64,000 bases of DNA from M3007 sp031425155 (GCA_031425155.1 JANPIV010000012.1:62001-126000); one strand, 5' to 3'; numbered from the stretch's first letter, positions 25,695 to 36,000 are shown. Program-made: numbers and translations. The notes: generated from the letters alone by a model not told the origin.

Positions 25695-28100
25695 ATGCTG
25701 ATTCTCCACCTGAAACGCACCTTTCGCAACCTCTGGCGCAACCGCCTGTACGCCGCTCTGAATCTCTCCGGCCTCGCTATCGGCATGGCCGCCGCGATGT
25801 TGATTGCCCTTTGGGTGCAAAACGAGCTGCGTTTTGATAGTTATCATCGCCACGCGTCTAATATGTGGCGGATCAAAACCGATCTTAAAATAAATGACCA
25901 GGAAACCTGGAAATGGGGCAGTACGCCGTTGAAAATCACGGAGTTGTGTGCGCAGGCTCCCGGTGTGCTGGCCTCCGCACAAATGATGTTTCCCGGCGGC
26001 AGCAAGTTGGTACTCCAGCATGGAGCCGATCTTTTTGAGGAAGAAGATTTTGCGTACGTCGGCCCCGGCTGGTTCGAGGAGTTTGACTACGAATTTGCCG
26101 AAGGCAGCGCGGCTGGTTTTGGCGAACGCCCCAACGACCTGCTGCTCACCAAAAGTTTGGCCCGTAAAATCTTTGGCAGCCACCCGGCCCTTGGTGCCAC
26201 GCTGCGCATAGATTCTACCAATTTCGTCGTCCATGCCGTGCTGCGCGACCCACGCCCGGAGTCCAGTTTTCAGGAAAAATTATTGCTGCCCATCGAAGCC
26301 TGGCTGCGCATGGGCAACAACCGGGAAAATGACGCCAGTTGGGGCAATTTCAATTATAACACCTTTATTGAACTGCGTCCCGGCACGTCTCCCGAATCCG
26401 TTGGTCATCAACTGACTACCCTGCTGGCGGCGGCCAAACAAGACTCCAATGTCGTGCTCCACCTGGGTGCACTGACCGATCTGCACTTTGATCAGAGCAT
26501 CAAAGACGATGTTTTCGAGAAAGGCAGCCGACGTTCCGTGGCGGCTTTTGCGCTCGTCGGACTGCTGATTTTGCTGATGGCGGCCATCAATTACGTCAGC
26601 CTGACGACGGCCCGGGCGCAAACCCGCGTCCGCGAGGCGGGCATCCGCAAGATGGTCGGTGCAGGCCGGGGCCAATTATTTACCCAGTTTTTGGGTGAAT
26701 CAGTGGTGTTGGCGGGCACGGCGGGTGTGCTCGCGCTGGCACTGGTGCAGACGGCTCTGCCGTGGTTTTCGGATATGGCGGACCGGGCTTTTACGCTGGC
26801 CTGGCATAGCCCCCTGCCCTGGCTTTTGGTGGGCAGTACTTTGGTCGCGACGGTGCTGCTGGCGGGCGTTTATCCGGCCATTTTGATGACGCGTTTTCAG
26901 CCAATGGAGGTGCTGCGCGGCTCTGCTTCCAGGACCACTACGGGCGGCCATGCGGCATTTCGGCAAAGTCTGGTGGTGGCGCAATTTGCCATTTCCGTGG
27001 CACTGCTGATCTGCACCATCGTCATTGGGCGGCAGTTGGCATTCATTCAAAACAAGGAAATGGGCTATGACCGGGCGCAGATTTTTAACTTCAATATTGG
27101 CTGGCGACAGTTCAACGCGCTCGGACCGGAACGCGGGAAAAGTACCCTGAATGCCTTGGAACAGGCCTTGCGGCAATCGTCGGCAGTGACAGAGGTGAGC
27201 CGCGCCAATGCCTCGCCGGTGCATATTCAAAGTACGCATAGTGGTTCGGTCAAGTTCAACGGACTGGCGGAGGATGCCAAACCAACCGTGGCGCAACTGT
27301 CTGCGGATGAGCACTTTGCCGCGCTTTTCGACTTAAAAATGGCCGCAGGCCGCTGGTTTGAAGCGGGCAATGCGAGCGATGTCAACAATGTGGTGCTCAA
27401 TGAGACTGCCGCCCGAAAACTCAGTCTGCCGCAGCCCTGGCTCGGCCAACGTTTTGGTTTTCACGGGCAGGAAGGTCAGGTGATCGGCGTGGTGCGCGAT
27501 TTCCATTTTTTGCCGCTGCAAGAGGCCATTATGCCGCTGGTGATTTTCAATTCCGGGAACTGGCGCGGCAATTATTTTGTCAAAACCCGGCCCGGACAAA
27601 GCAAGCAGGCTCTCGCCGCAGCAGAAGCCGCCTGGAAGCAGTGGTTCCCGGAACGGCCCTTCGAGTTTTCGTTTCTGGATGAAGATTTCAACCGGATGTA
27701 TCAGGCCGAACAACGGGCTGGACTGCTGTTCAATCTCTTCGCCGGGGTCGCCATTTTCATTGCCTGCCTGGGGCTGTTTGGGCTGGCTACTTTCGTGGCC
27801 GTGCAACGCACCAAAGAGATCGGGATTCGTAAAGTGCTGGGCGCGAGTGTAGCGGGTATCACGGGTTTGCTGGCCAAAGATTTTCTGAAACTGGTGTTCG
27901 TTGCCATTCTGATTGCCTCGCCGGTCGCTTATTTTTTCATGCAAAAATGGCTCGCGGATTTTGTGTATCGCATTGATATGCACTGGTGGATGTTCGTAGC
28001 GGCGGGTGCAGCAGCCGTGATGATCGCGCTGTTGACGATCAGTTTCCAAAGCATCAAAGCGGCACTGACGAATCCGGTCAAATCGTTGCGCAGCGAGTAG
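25695..28100 (+). CDS. Orphan ABC transporter permease, MacB-PCD/FtsX twice (subgroup c)
   Basis: 801 residues, start MLILHLKRTFRNLWRNRLYAALNLSGLAIG. Periplasmic core 1 contains TDLKINDQETWKWGSTPLKITELC, a variant of the substrate-facing block not found in the other copies. FtsX module 1: RAQTRVREAGIRKMVGAGRGQLFTQFLGES and GVYPAILMTRFQPMEVLRG. Module 2: QRTKEIGIRKVLGASVAGITGLLAKDFLKLV, ending VKSLRSE. Third gene of the 20365 unit, separated from 23008 by a hairpin and the MITE-like element. No double-dyad region precedes it. The stop is followed by TGTGTTCTTCAACACAA, the same 3' motif as after 20365. Confidence 0.92.
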   Translation: MLILHLKRTFRNLWRNRLYAALNLSGLAIGMAAAMLIALWVQNELRFDSYHRHASNMWRIKTDLKINDQETWKWGSTPLKITELCAQAPGVLASAQMMFPGGSKLVLQHGADLFEEEDFAYVGPGWFEEFDYEFAEGSAAGFGERPNDLLLTKSLARKIFGSHPALGATLRIDSTNFVVHAVLRDPRPESSFQEKLLLPIEAWLRMGNNRENDASWGNFNYNTFIELRPGTSPESVGHQLTTLLAAAKQDSNVVLHLGALTDLHFDQSIKDDVFEKGSRRSVAAFALVGLLILLMAAINYVSLTTARAQTRVREAGIRKMVGAGRGQLFTQFLGESVVLAGTAGVLALALVQTALPWFSDMADRAFTLAWHSPLPWLLVGSTLVATVLLAGVYPAILMTRFQPMEVLRGSASRTTTGGHAAFRQSLVVAQFAISVALLICTIVIGRQLAFIQNKEMGYDRAQIFNFNIGWRQFNALGPERGKSTLNALEQALRQSSAVTEVSRANASPVHIQSTHSGSVKFNGLAEDAKPTVAQLSADEHFAALFDLKMAAGRWFEAGNASDVNNVVLNETAARKLSLPQPWLGQRFGFHGQEGQVIGVVRDFHFLPLQEAIMPLVIFNSGNWRGNYFVKTRPGQSKQALAAAEAAWKQWFPERPFEFSFLDEDFNRMYQAEQRAGLLFNLFAGVAIFIACLGLFGLATFVAVQRTKEIGIRKVLGASVAGITGLLAKDFLKLVFVAILIASPVAYFFMQKWLADFVYRIDMHWWMFVAAGAAAVMIALLTISFQSIKAALTNPVKSLRSE

Positions 28101-28127
28101 TGTGTTCTTCAACACAAGACGTGGTTT

Positions 28128-28229
28128 TTTTCAACACAAAAGGCACAAAAGAAGACAAAAGAGAACAAAAGTTATAAAAGGCATAGTGTACTTTTCTAAG
28201 ATTTCCTTTTGTGCCTTTTGTGTTGAAAA
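28128..28229. repeat. Inverted repeat TTTTCAACACAAAAGGCAC
   Basis: A perfect 24-bp inverted repeat: left arm 28128-28151 (TTTTCAACACAAAAGGCACA plus AAAG) and right arm 28206-28229, spaced by 54 nt containing GAAGACAAAAGAGAACAAAAG. One arm also occurs at 22838-22872. It may act as a 3' barrier for the permease unit. Confidence 0.8.
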
Positions 28230-28331
28230 TTTTTCCATGCCCTTTTGTGTTTGAATAGAACGGCAGTAAACTCGCCTGTACGCATGCTTAAGGCAACCCA
28301 TTTCCTGAAAATGACAACAAAGGACTAACGA

Positions 28332-28430
28332 CACAATTATTGACCACGACGACACAACGGACACGACGAATAAGCATTTTAATATCAATATCTTACGTCG
28401 TGTCCGTTGTGTCGTCGTGGTTTAATTTAT
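28332..28430. repeat. MITE-like inverted repeat, family CCACnACGACAC, copy 2
   Basis: A perfect 25-bp inverted repeat: 28344-28368 begins CCACGACGACACAACGGAC, and 28396-28420 is its complement. Outer AATTATTG/TTTAATTTAT ends and the inner GAATAAGCATTTTAATATCAA match the copy at 7031-7116. It lies just before the DUF2911 gene. Confidence 0.8.
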
Positions 28431-28452
28431 CACTAGTCCCTTCAACATCACC

Positions 28453-29616
28453 ATGCACCTAAAAATACTCCTCCCTATCCTCTGCCTGCTTTTCTGGCAG
28501 AGCCAAACCCTGACGGCTCAAAACGACAAAGGCATACTCGTAATCACGCTGGGTACCGACACCACTTTTATCCAGCATTTTGAAATCCGGGACGATAGTT
28601 TTTTTTCCAAAATACTTACCCTGCCGCAGGGGCTGCGCCTGGTGGAAGGGCGCGGGGCATTTTTCCCGAATGGTAATCTGAAGAGCATTGCTTCGACCAT
28701 TTCTACCCTGGGCGCGGACGGCAAATGGGCATGGTCGCAAGAAACCAGGCTGAGTACCACCGCCGACTCGACCATTATCCGGCTCAAACAAAAGGACGAT
28801 ACGATTTTCAGGAATTTCGCGGGCCAGTGTATGGTCACGAATAGCGGCGATGCGGCGAGTTTCCAGCTGTTCCCGTTTTACGGTTTTCACGCGCCCGGGA
28901 AGACGGGTGATTCCCTGGTTTTTCGCCATGTGACCTTGCTGGGTGCGCGGGATTTTGTGGTAAAACGCCTTTCCAAAAACACCGTGCAGACCCGCAGCAG
29001 TTTGATGGGACCGATTACGTTGACCCTGGATAGAAAAGACCGGCTGCAATCGGTGGATGCGCTGGGCTCGTCGCTGAATTTTACGGCCACCGTCTATCGG
29101 GATGTAGAGTTTGAGGATTTGAAAAAGCATTTTGCCCAAAAACAACTACAAACGGGCGCGACGCTGGTGGTCTCCACGCGCGACACAGTACGCTTTGCCA
29201 AAGGCAATCAACGCATTCTGATTGATTATTGGCGGCCCTCGGCGCGGGGCAGGAAGGTGTTTGGCGGCATCATCCCCAACAATCATTTCTGGCGAATGGG
29301 CGCGAACCATGCCACCCAAGTCACTTTTGCCCAGCCTACGATCTGGGCCGGGCAAAAGCTGGAAGCGGGCCAGTACACGCTGTTTGCCATGCCTTCCGGC
29401 ACCGACTGGACGCTGTGTATCAACCGTAAAACGGGTATTTGGGGCACCGAATACGACCCTGCGGCAGACGTGTTGCGTGCGCTCATGCAGGTGGAGTCCT
29501 TACCCAAACACGTAGAAAAACTTACGATTTCTGTCTCGCCTGCAACTGGTGGCGGCGTTTTAGCCGTGGAATGGGAAAAAACGCGGCTGTCGGCGACGTT
29601 TAAAAATCCGCAGTGA
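28453..29616 (+). CDS. Secreted DUF2911-domain protein
   Basis: 387 residues. The signal peptide (1-22) ends SQTLTAQ. The N-terminal half (about 25-230) has repeated beta-like patterns without a family I recognise (LVITLGTDTTFIQHFEIRDDSFFSKI...GADGKWAWSQETRL). The C-terminal half (about 235-385) is a DUF2911 domain: RILIDYWRPSARGRKVFGGIIPNNHFWRMGANHATQVTFAQPTIWAGQKLEAGQYTLFAMPSGTDWTLCIN, with the invariant RPxxxGRxxFG, WRxGANxxT and L.AGxYxLxxxP blocks. Function is unknown in the literature known to me; it is common in Bacteroidota. It stands alone downstream of the permease array segment, with MITE-like repeats immediately upstream and no obvious promoter. Confidence 0.85.
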   Translation: MHLKILLPILCLLFWQSQTLTAQNDKGILVITLGTDTTFIQHFEIRDDSFFSKILTLPQGLRLVEGRGAFFPNGNLKSIASTISTLGADGKWAWSQETRLSTTADSTIIRLKQKDDTIFRNFAGQCMVTNSGDAASFQLFPFYGFHAPGKTGDSLVFRHVTLLGARDFVVKRLSKNTVQTRSSLMGPITLTLDRKDRLQSVDALGSSLNFTATVYRDVEFEDLKKHFAQKQLQTGATLVVSTRDTVRFAKGNQRILIDYWRPSARGRKVFGGIIPNNHFWRMGANHATQVTFAQPTIWAGQKLEAGQYTLFAMPSGTDWTLCINRKTGIWGTEYDPAADVLRALMQVESLPKHVEKLTISVSPATGGGVLAVEWEKTRLSATFKNPQ

Positions 29617-29704
29617 TGTATTTGAAGATGCGATCAATTACCTGATGATCATGTGTTTTGATCAAATACTCAAATACTCGCATCCTCAAATCCTCATCTT
29701 CGAC

Positions 29705-30037
29705 CTATTCTTTCACAAACTTGCTCACCTGATTGTCCATAGACAAATAGTAAATGCCCGGCGGAAGCGTATTTGCTAGAATGGGCTCGCCGATATACAC
29801 ACCTTGCCGGACTATTTTTCCCTGCATATTAGCAATGCGCTACAGCCCGGATGCTGCTCTATTATTCAGATAAAACTGGCTGGCCACTGGATTCGGGAAA
29901 ACAAATGGATTAATTGCAGTCTCTAAATTCACCGAAATAATAGTCGAATATTCGGAGCTGCCATCTGTATCAACTATGTTTAATCGGTAGTAATTAGTCC
30001 GGGTAAATAAGGGTGGCCCATGGTGGGGCGGAGGCAC
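29705..30037 (-). pseudogene. Relic of a T9SS cargo protein (type A sorting domain) with internal stop
   Basis: On the minus strand the frame reads NYYRLNIVDTDGSSEYSTII, then NPFVFPNPVASQFYLNN, a TAG stop at 29842-29840, then RIANMQGKIVRQGVYIGEPI and PPGIYYLSMDNQVSKFVKE, stop at 29705. This is the characteristic T9SS type A C-terminal domain: 'FPNP' entry, beta strands, 'PPGIYYL', terminal basic residues. The in-frame stop and the absence of any upstream cargo domain show decay. It accounts for most of the 702-bp gap between 29616 and 30319. Confidence 0.8.
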
Positions 30038-30162
30038 GCGGGGAGGCAGATATAGAGTTGGTGCGGTTGTATTTGGAATATTGTATGAAGGATGGATAGT
30101 TACAAGGGTCGGCCCCTATGCGGTAAAACGTGGGGGAATGGGTAAATCGAGCGTATTTTTTT

Positions 30163-30268
30163 CGTTCAATCCCGCACAGCACTGTCCGAAAGCGAACACT
30201 GCGTTGCTATTTATTATGTAATAATTTATTGATTATCAACGCTAAGTTATTTCGGCATGAAGTGTGGA
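30163..30268 (+). promoter_or_regulatory. Double-dyad, sigma-54-like control region, copy 4 (permease 30319)
   Basis: Dyad 1 CGTTCA-ATCC-CGCACA (30163-30178, left half degenerate); dyad 2 TGTCCG-AAAG-CGAACA (30183-30198), 20 bp apart. TATCAA at 30234-30239 within TTGATTATCAA. TTCGGCATGAAGTGTGGA has GG at 30254-30255: 71 nt from dyad 2, 20 nt from TATCAA. Confidence 0.7.
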
Positions 30269-30318
30269 CTCACTTATATATGCAAAAGTTTTATCCATAA
30301 TTACCAAAACTTGCCGCT

Positions 30319-32691
30319 ATGCTACAAAGCTACCTGAAACTTGCCGTCCGCAATCTCCGCCGCAATGGCCGTTATATGCTCATCAATGTCCTCGGCCTGG
30401 GCGTGGCACTGGCGTTTTGCATTCTGGCCTTTACGCAGGCCCGTTTTGCGACGAGTTTTGATCAATGGCATCCGGCAGCGGAGCGTATTTTCCGGGTCGA
30501 GAGTTTTAAGACCACCAACCACTTGCTGCATGGTACCTGTCCGGCTTCGCTGACGGAAGCGGCGGCCCGGGAAATCCCAGGCGTGGAAGCCGCTACCCGC
30601 ATTGATTCGCGCGGACTGGTGATCAAATCCGGCGAGAACATCTTCAACCAACAGGTCCACTTTGTGGATGAGAACTTCCTCGATCTCTTCCAGTTTCCAC
30701 TGGTGGCTGGCCAGGCCCGTCTCGCCGACCGAAACTCGTTGCTCCTGAGCGAGGAGATGGCCCGTAAATTTTTTGGCAATGAAAGCCCCGTAGGGAAAAC
30801 CCTGCTGCTCTACGCCGATCTGGAAGCGCAGCGTAAAGAACTGACCATCAGCGGAGTATTCAAAAATCTGCCCAAAAATTCGAGTCTCCAGTTCCAGTTT
30901 TTGACCCATCTGGAAAACCAGTTGGAAGGTGACAAACCCGTTCGCTACGACTCCTGGAAATGGTTTGTGGACGCCGGTTTTTTGAAACTAAAAAACCCCG
31001 CCGACGCACCGGCAGTAGAAGCCGCGCTGCAACAATACGTGGCACCCCAGAACTCCGCCAACCAGAACTGGCAGGCCGAACGCTACCGCCTCGAAGCCCT
31101 GCCGGAGATGGCCATGAACGCCCGCAACGTCCGCTGGAACAACCTCAACAACGGCATCCCGCCCGCTGCCATTTGGGGCAATATTACCATCGCGCTGATG
31201 CTCCTGCTGACCGCCTGCCTGAATTTTGCCAACACCACCATTGCCATCGGCAACCGCCGCCTGCGCGAAATGGGCGTACGTAAAGTGATGGGCGGCACCC
31301 AGCGGCAGTTGATGTTCCAGTTGCTGGCGGAGGCCGGACTGGTCTGCACCGCCGCCTTGCTGGTGGGTATGCTGGTGGTGACGCCGATGGCCGAGTGGTA
31401 CAATGCCACCTGGAAACACCTGGATTTGCAAGTCAGTTATCGGGACAATCCGCCGCTGCTGTTGTTTCTGGGCGGCGTAGTAGTGCTCACGACCCTGCTG
31501 GCGGGGGCTTATCCGGCCCTTTATCTCAGCGCTTTCAATCCGGCAAAGATTTTCCGGGGGGCCTTCAAGTTTGGCGGAGCCAGCGTGTTTTCCCGCCTGA
31601 TGATGGGTATGCAGGTGGCCATTTCGCTGGCGGCCGTGGTGGTGGGATTCAGTTTTGCCCGCAACGCTCAGGTGCAGCGTCAGGCCGATTTGGGTTACGC
31701 CCGCGACGGTATTCTGGGCGTAGAGACGCAGGACGCGGCTATGCTCACCACCTTCCATGCCGACATGCAGCAGAATCCGAAAGTGCTGGAAACAGCCCGG
31801 ACGCGCCACCATGCGGGTTTCAATTTCCGGCAGGCCGAATTCTCGTGGCAGGGACAAAAACAAGAAACACTGTGGTTTGAAGTGGGCAAGGACTACATGC
31901 CGCTGATGGGTATGACGGTGCTGGAAGGCAAGGATTTTTCCGCCGTGAACGAGGCAATTGGCTCCGAAAAGGAAGTGCTGGTGAATGAGACTTTTGCCCG
32001 CGAGGTGGGCGGCAGTACGCCGATGATCGGCCAAATGCTGCAATTCGATACCGTCACGTACCGCGTGGCCGGGGTGGTCAAGGATTTTATGACCGATTCG
32101 CCCTTCGATCCGGTATTGCCCGTGGTGGTGCGTTGTGCGCCGGAAGACAAGCTCACTTACTGCATCATCAAGACCAAACCCGAGGACCTGGCCACCGTCC
32201 ATGCCGACATGGAAAGGACCTGGAAATCGCTGTTTCCCTACAAGCCGTTCACGGGTTTTTATCAAAGTGAAGTACTGGCCGAAGCGCTCGAAGTATCGGA
32301 CAACATCGCTACCACGATGTTCATTTTCGCCTTCGTCATCCTGCTGCTGACCGTGAGCGGACTATTTTCCATCGTGTCGCTCAATGCGCTCAAACAATAT
32401 CGCAGCCTGGCCGTACGGCGGGTGCTGGGTGCCAAATCCGCCAACATCGCTTTCCACCTGAACCGCAACTACCTGCTGGTCATGTTGGGTGCCATCCTCG
32501 TCGGTTGCTGGAGCGGGCGATTCATGGCCCTGGCCCTGCTGAACAGCATTTACAAAATCCATGCGGGTGTGCAGGGGCAGTCGCTGCTACTAGGTGTGCT
32601 CACGGTGCTGCTGGCACTGCTGGCCACGGTGGGCGTGAAGGTCTGGCAAATCTTGAGGGCGAATTTGGGAGAGGCGTTGAAGGCAGAGTGA
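30319..32691 (+). CDS. Orphan ABC transporter permease, MacB-PCD/FtsX twice (subgroup a)
   Basis: 790 residues, MLQSYLKLAVRNLRRNGRYMLINVLGLGVALAF at the start, most similar to 17682 (same GRY.LINVLGLG and FxDQWHPAAERIFRVE blocks). FtsX module 1: RRLREMGVRKVMGGTQRQLMFQL and GAYPALYLSAFNPAKIFRG. Module 2: KQYRSLAVRRVLGAKSANIAFHL, ending in the atypical NLGEALKAE. Unlike the other two subgroup-a genes it has its own double-dyad control region and is a monocistronic unit. It is flanked on both sides by decayed T9SS sorting-domain relics, on opposite strands, marking it as a cassette placed in degraded sequence. Confidence 0.92.
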   Translation: MLQSYLKLAVRNLRRNGRYMLINVLGLGVALAFCILAFTQARFATSFDQWHPAAERIFRVESFKTTNHLLHGTCPASLTEAAAREIPGVEAATRIDSRGLVIKSGENIFNQQVHFVDENFLDLFQFPLVAGQARLADRNSLLLSEEMARKFFGNESPVGKTLLLYADLEAQRKELTISGVFKNLPKNSSLQFQFLTHLENQLEGDKPVRYDSWKWFVDAGFLKLKNPADAPAVEAALQQYVAPQNSANQNWQAERYRLEALPEMAMNARNVRWNNLNNGIPPAAIWGNITIALMLLLTACLNFANTTIAIGNRRLREMGVRKVMGGTQRQLMFQLLAEAGLVCTAALLVGMLVVTPMAEWYNATWKHLDLQVSYRDNPPLLLFLGGVVVLTTLLAGAYPALYLSAFNPAKIFRGAFKFGGASVFSRLMMGMQVAISLAAVVVGFSFARNAQVQRQADLGYARDGILGVETQDAAMLTTFHADMQQNPKVLETARTRHHAGFNFRQAEFSWQGQKQETLWFEVGKDYMPLMGMTVLEGKDFSAVNEAIGSEKEVLVNETFAREVGGSTPMIGQMLQFDTVTYRVAGVVKDFMTDSPFDPVLPVVVRCAPEDKLTYCIIKTKPEDLATVHADMERTWKSLFPYKPFTGFYQSEVLAEALEVSDNIATTMFIFAFVILLLTVSGLFSIVSLNALKQYRSLAVRRVLGAKSANIAFHLNRNYLLVMLGAILVGCWSGRFMALALLNSIYKIHAGVQGQSLLLGVLTVLLALLATVGVKVWQILRANLGEALKAE

Positions 32692-32751
32692 ATAAAAGGA
32701 TGAATTGCTGCCGCGATGAGGCTGCGGGCCGTGCCTACGGGCACTGACGAG

Positions 32752-32995
32752 ACGCTGGCTCCGGACTACAAGGTCTATCCAACCTTGACTACTGAGGGCG
32801 TACGGGTAGAGCTGCCACCGTTGGCGGATGATTTCCGGCTTTCGTGGTACAATTCGGGATTGGGACTGGTATGGCAGGAAAAAGTGGAGTATGGGGTTGT
32901 GTGTTTTGGAGACAGTTGGGTTTTCGAGTGGGGTTTATTTTGTGGTTTTGGAGGATGGGAGGGGTAGGCTGGTGAAACAGGTTGTTGTTCAATAG
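32752..32995 (+). pseudogene. Relic of a second T9SS cargo protein, frameshifted
   Basis: Frame 1 reads VYPTLTTEGVRVELPPLADD, then FRLSWYNSGLGLVWQEKVEYGVV in the pattern of a T9SS type A domain. A one-base shift in the G/T runs near 32895-32915 moves to a second frame that continues LETVGFSSGVYFVVLEDGRG, then RLVKQVVVQ and a stop at 32993-32995. Together they make a complete type A C-terminal domain lacking any upstream cargo portion. Either a real frameshift or a homopolymer sequencing error could explain the break. Confidence 0.75.
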
Positions 32996-33079
32996 TTTTA
33001 GTGAATGCGGTAGATTTGGCAGATTTCGGAAAATTGTCAATTTGTGGTTTTAGTTTTAGGCCTCAAAACGCAAAACCTC

Positions 33080-36000
33080 ATGTCTGCATTCTTGGAAGGC
33101 ATCGCCGTCGAAATCATTGGTTCTCTGATTGATAAAGTAGGCACGTTCGTCGCTGGGGAGGTGGGGAACGACATAGATTGGAAAATTTGGAAAAGCAAGC
33201 ATCACCTTACCGGTGAGGAAAACGATTTCCTGGACCGCTACGCAGAAACGCTGGTGTCGCTGCAAAAGGCTGGCAAACCAAAAGCACTGTTGCAATTTTA
33301 CGGGCAAGTACACGTCATCCAAATCATTCACGATTACTGGTACGGGACTGTTGAAGAACAAACTTTTAAAACGGACTTCAACAACTTAACCCACTGGTTT
33401 ACACTCGACCAGCAGCTCACCGGCTTTTCGGCACCCAACGAGGTTTTCTTCTTTTTGACTGCCTTTCGGGAAACTGTACACGATAATCGCAGTGCGGGAG
33501 AGGCGGAAGTCTATCGCCTTTTGCTGGAAATCCTGCTGGAAATCAAAAAGGAGAAAGACAGTGTCCGCATTGACCTGTATGATAAAATATTTATCTTTTG
33601 CAACCAGAATGACCGTCAATGGGTAGTCCACGAATTGGTCAACGAGCTGGAAACAGCAGGGCTTGAAGTCCACCTCGATTTCCGGCTGTATTCGGCAGGC
33701 GATTTTACGGCATGGAGCCAAAAGGTTTTAGCCAGCCGGAAAACCATCGTGGTTTTTTCCAAAAATCTGAGTCGCGCGGAAAAATGGCTGCTGGATGGAT
33801 TTATGGGGGAGCAGCAGCAAGCTATTATCCAAGATAAGCTCCTGCCAATCCAAATTGATGATACGCCTGTTTTTGAAGAATTCCAGGAATACATTGATTT
33901 AACGAATGGTCGCAGCTTCCTGCAAGGTTTGCAAAAGCTGACGCTCCAACTAAAACCAACATTAGTCTTACCCGCTACGCAAGCAGCCTTTCCACCGTTA
34001 GACGAGCGGTATATTGAAATTTCCAGCCTCCCACATGGTGGAACTTCCAATCACCTGTTTGGTCGCCAGAACGAACTGAATCTGTTGGACGAAGCTTGGA
34101 ACAATCCCGCTAGCCACGTCGTCTGCTTCGTGGCGCATGGCGGGGTGGGAAAATCAGCACTAGTATGCCGCTGGCTGGAAGATCTAGCTCAGGAAAACTA
34201 CCGGGGGGCCGAACGGGTGCTGGCAGTCTCTTTTTACAGCCAAGGGACCGGCGTTCGAGTGACCTCTGCTGACAAATTCATCAATGAAGCACTGACGTGG
34301 TTCGGGGAAAAAGACTTTGAACCACTCTCGGCCTGGGATAAAGGAAAACGCCTCGCCCACCTCGTAAACGCACACAAAACCCTGCTGGTGCTTGACGGAC
34401 TGGAACCCTTGCAAGAGGGCAATATCGTGGATGCGGGCAAGGTAAAAGACCCGGCGTTGTTTGTACTGATCCGGGAATTAGCGAAAAACAACCATGGGCT
34501 TTGCCTCATCACTACCCGTCAAGCCCTTGCTGGATTCGACCGCTATGCGGCAAGTATTCATACAGAAAACCTCGAACAAATTTCCGACGGAGCGGGCAAA
34601 CACATTCTGCGCTTTGCTAACGTCCGCGGCGACGACGCAGCGCTGCTGCGGGCAGTGCAGAATTTTGGTAACCATGCCCTTGCCATTAATTTATTGAGCA
34701 CTTACTTATACGCTTCCCCCGGCCATTCGGTAGCGGAAGCGGATAACATTGCCGACCTGCCCGACGTACCAATAGAAAAAGGAAAGCACTCCCGCCGGGT
34801 GATCGTTGCTTTTGAAAAATTATTGGAAAAAAAGGGCCGCAACGAAGCTGTTCGCCTATTACGATTATCTGGGCTTTTCGACCGTCCCGTTCCCGAGGAT
34901 ATATTTAGACGGCTGGACGATTTTCAAAACCTGCCTGCTGCTGTGCAGGAACTCCGCCGCTACCAACTGCTATATACAGAAAGTGCCCACTCCCCTAGTG
35001 AGGTGGACTGTCACCCGCTTATTCGTGAGCATTACGAGGCAGTGTTGAAAGGTGACAACCCCGACCTCTGGCAAAAAAACCACGCTGTGCTCTACGAATA
35101 TTACAAAGCTTTGCCGGAAAAAGAACTTCCCGATACCTTGGAAGAAATGGAGCCCCTCTTTCATGCGGTAGCACATGGATGCAAAGCGGGTTTGCAACAG
35201 GAGGCTTTGTATGATGTCTATTGGGATAGAATTCAAAGAAAGAACACGTTTCTTCTAACCAAGCGATTTAGTGCCTTCAGTTCTGATCTGACTACTTTAT
35301 CCTGTTTTTTTGACCACCAGTGGGACAAACTAGTAGACAAACTTAACGATGATCTTAAGCCAGTCATCCTTGGTTGGGCGGGTTTTAGCTTGCAGACTTT
35401 AGGGCGGCTCTCTGAGGGTGCACAGTTGATAAAAGCTGCAATGGAATTGCATTCACAAAGTGAAAATTGGGCAGAAGCATCTCTAAATGCCTCTAACCTC
35501 AACGAGCTTTACCTTACCACCGGAGATATAAAATTAGCAGTTCATTTTAGCGAAGAAGGATTGGCTTATTCTGATAAAAGTGAGGATTGGAAACGACAGT
35601 TAGTAAATCGTGCCACATACGCGTATGTTCTTTATCAAGCAGGCTCTATGGAAGGAGCCAGACACTTCTTTGCCGAAACCGAACAGATTGAGCGAAAATA
35701 CCAACTAGGAAAACAGTACCTTTATTCACTACGGGGCTTTTGGTATTGTGATCTACTACTTGAAATGGAAAAGTTAGAAGAGGCTTTGGAACGAGCGAAG
35801 ATTGCACTAAAAATTGCTGAAGAAGATCAATTTTCACTGGATGCTGCGCTATACGAATTAACTCTCGGCAAAGCTTACCTTCAACTTTCCCAAACTCATT
35901 CCACAGAAGATCACTACCAAAATACTGTAGGACATCTAAATAAAGCAGTTCAGGAATTACAGAAAACGGGGCGACAACTCTACCTTCCTCTTGGTTTTCT

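Noticed and set aside
30988..32265. 425-codon open frame on the minus strand inside the permease at 30319
   Set aside because: Composition typical of the antisense frame of a GC-rich gene (HH, GG, QQ runs) and no recognisable domain, while the plus-strand permease is certain.
32692..32751. Start of a small protein running into the T9SS relic
   Set aside because: The only recognisable part is the sorting domain; the leading residues are probably non-coding.
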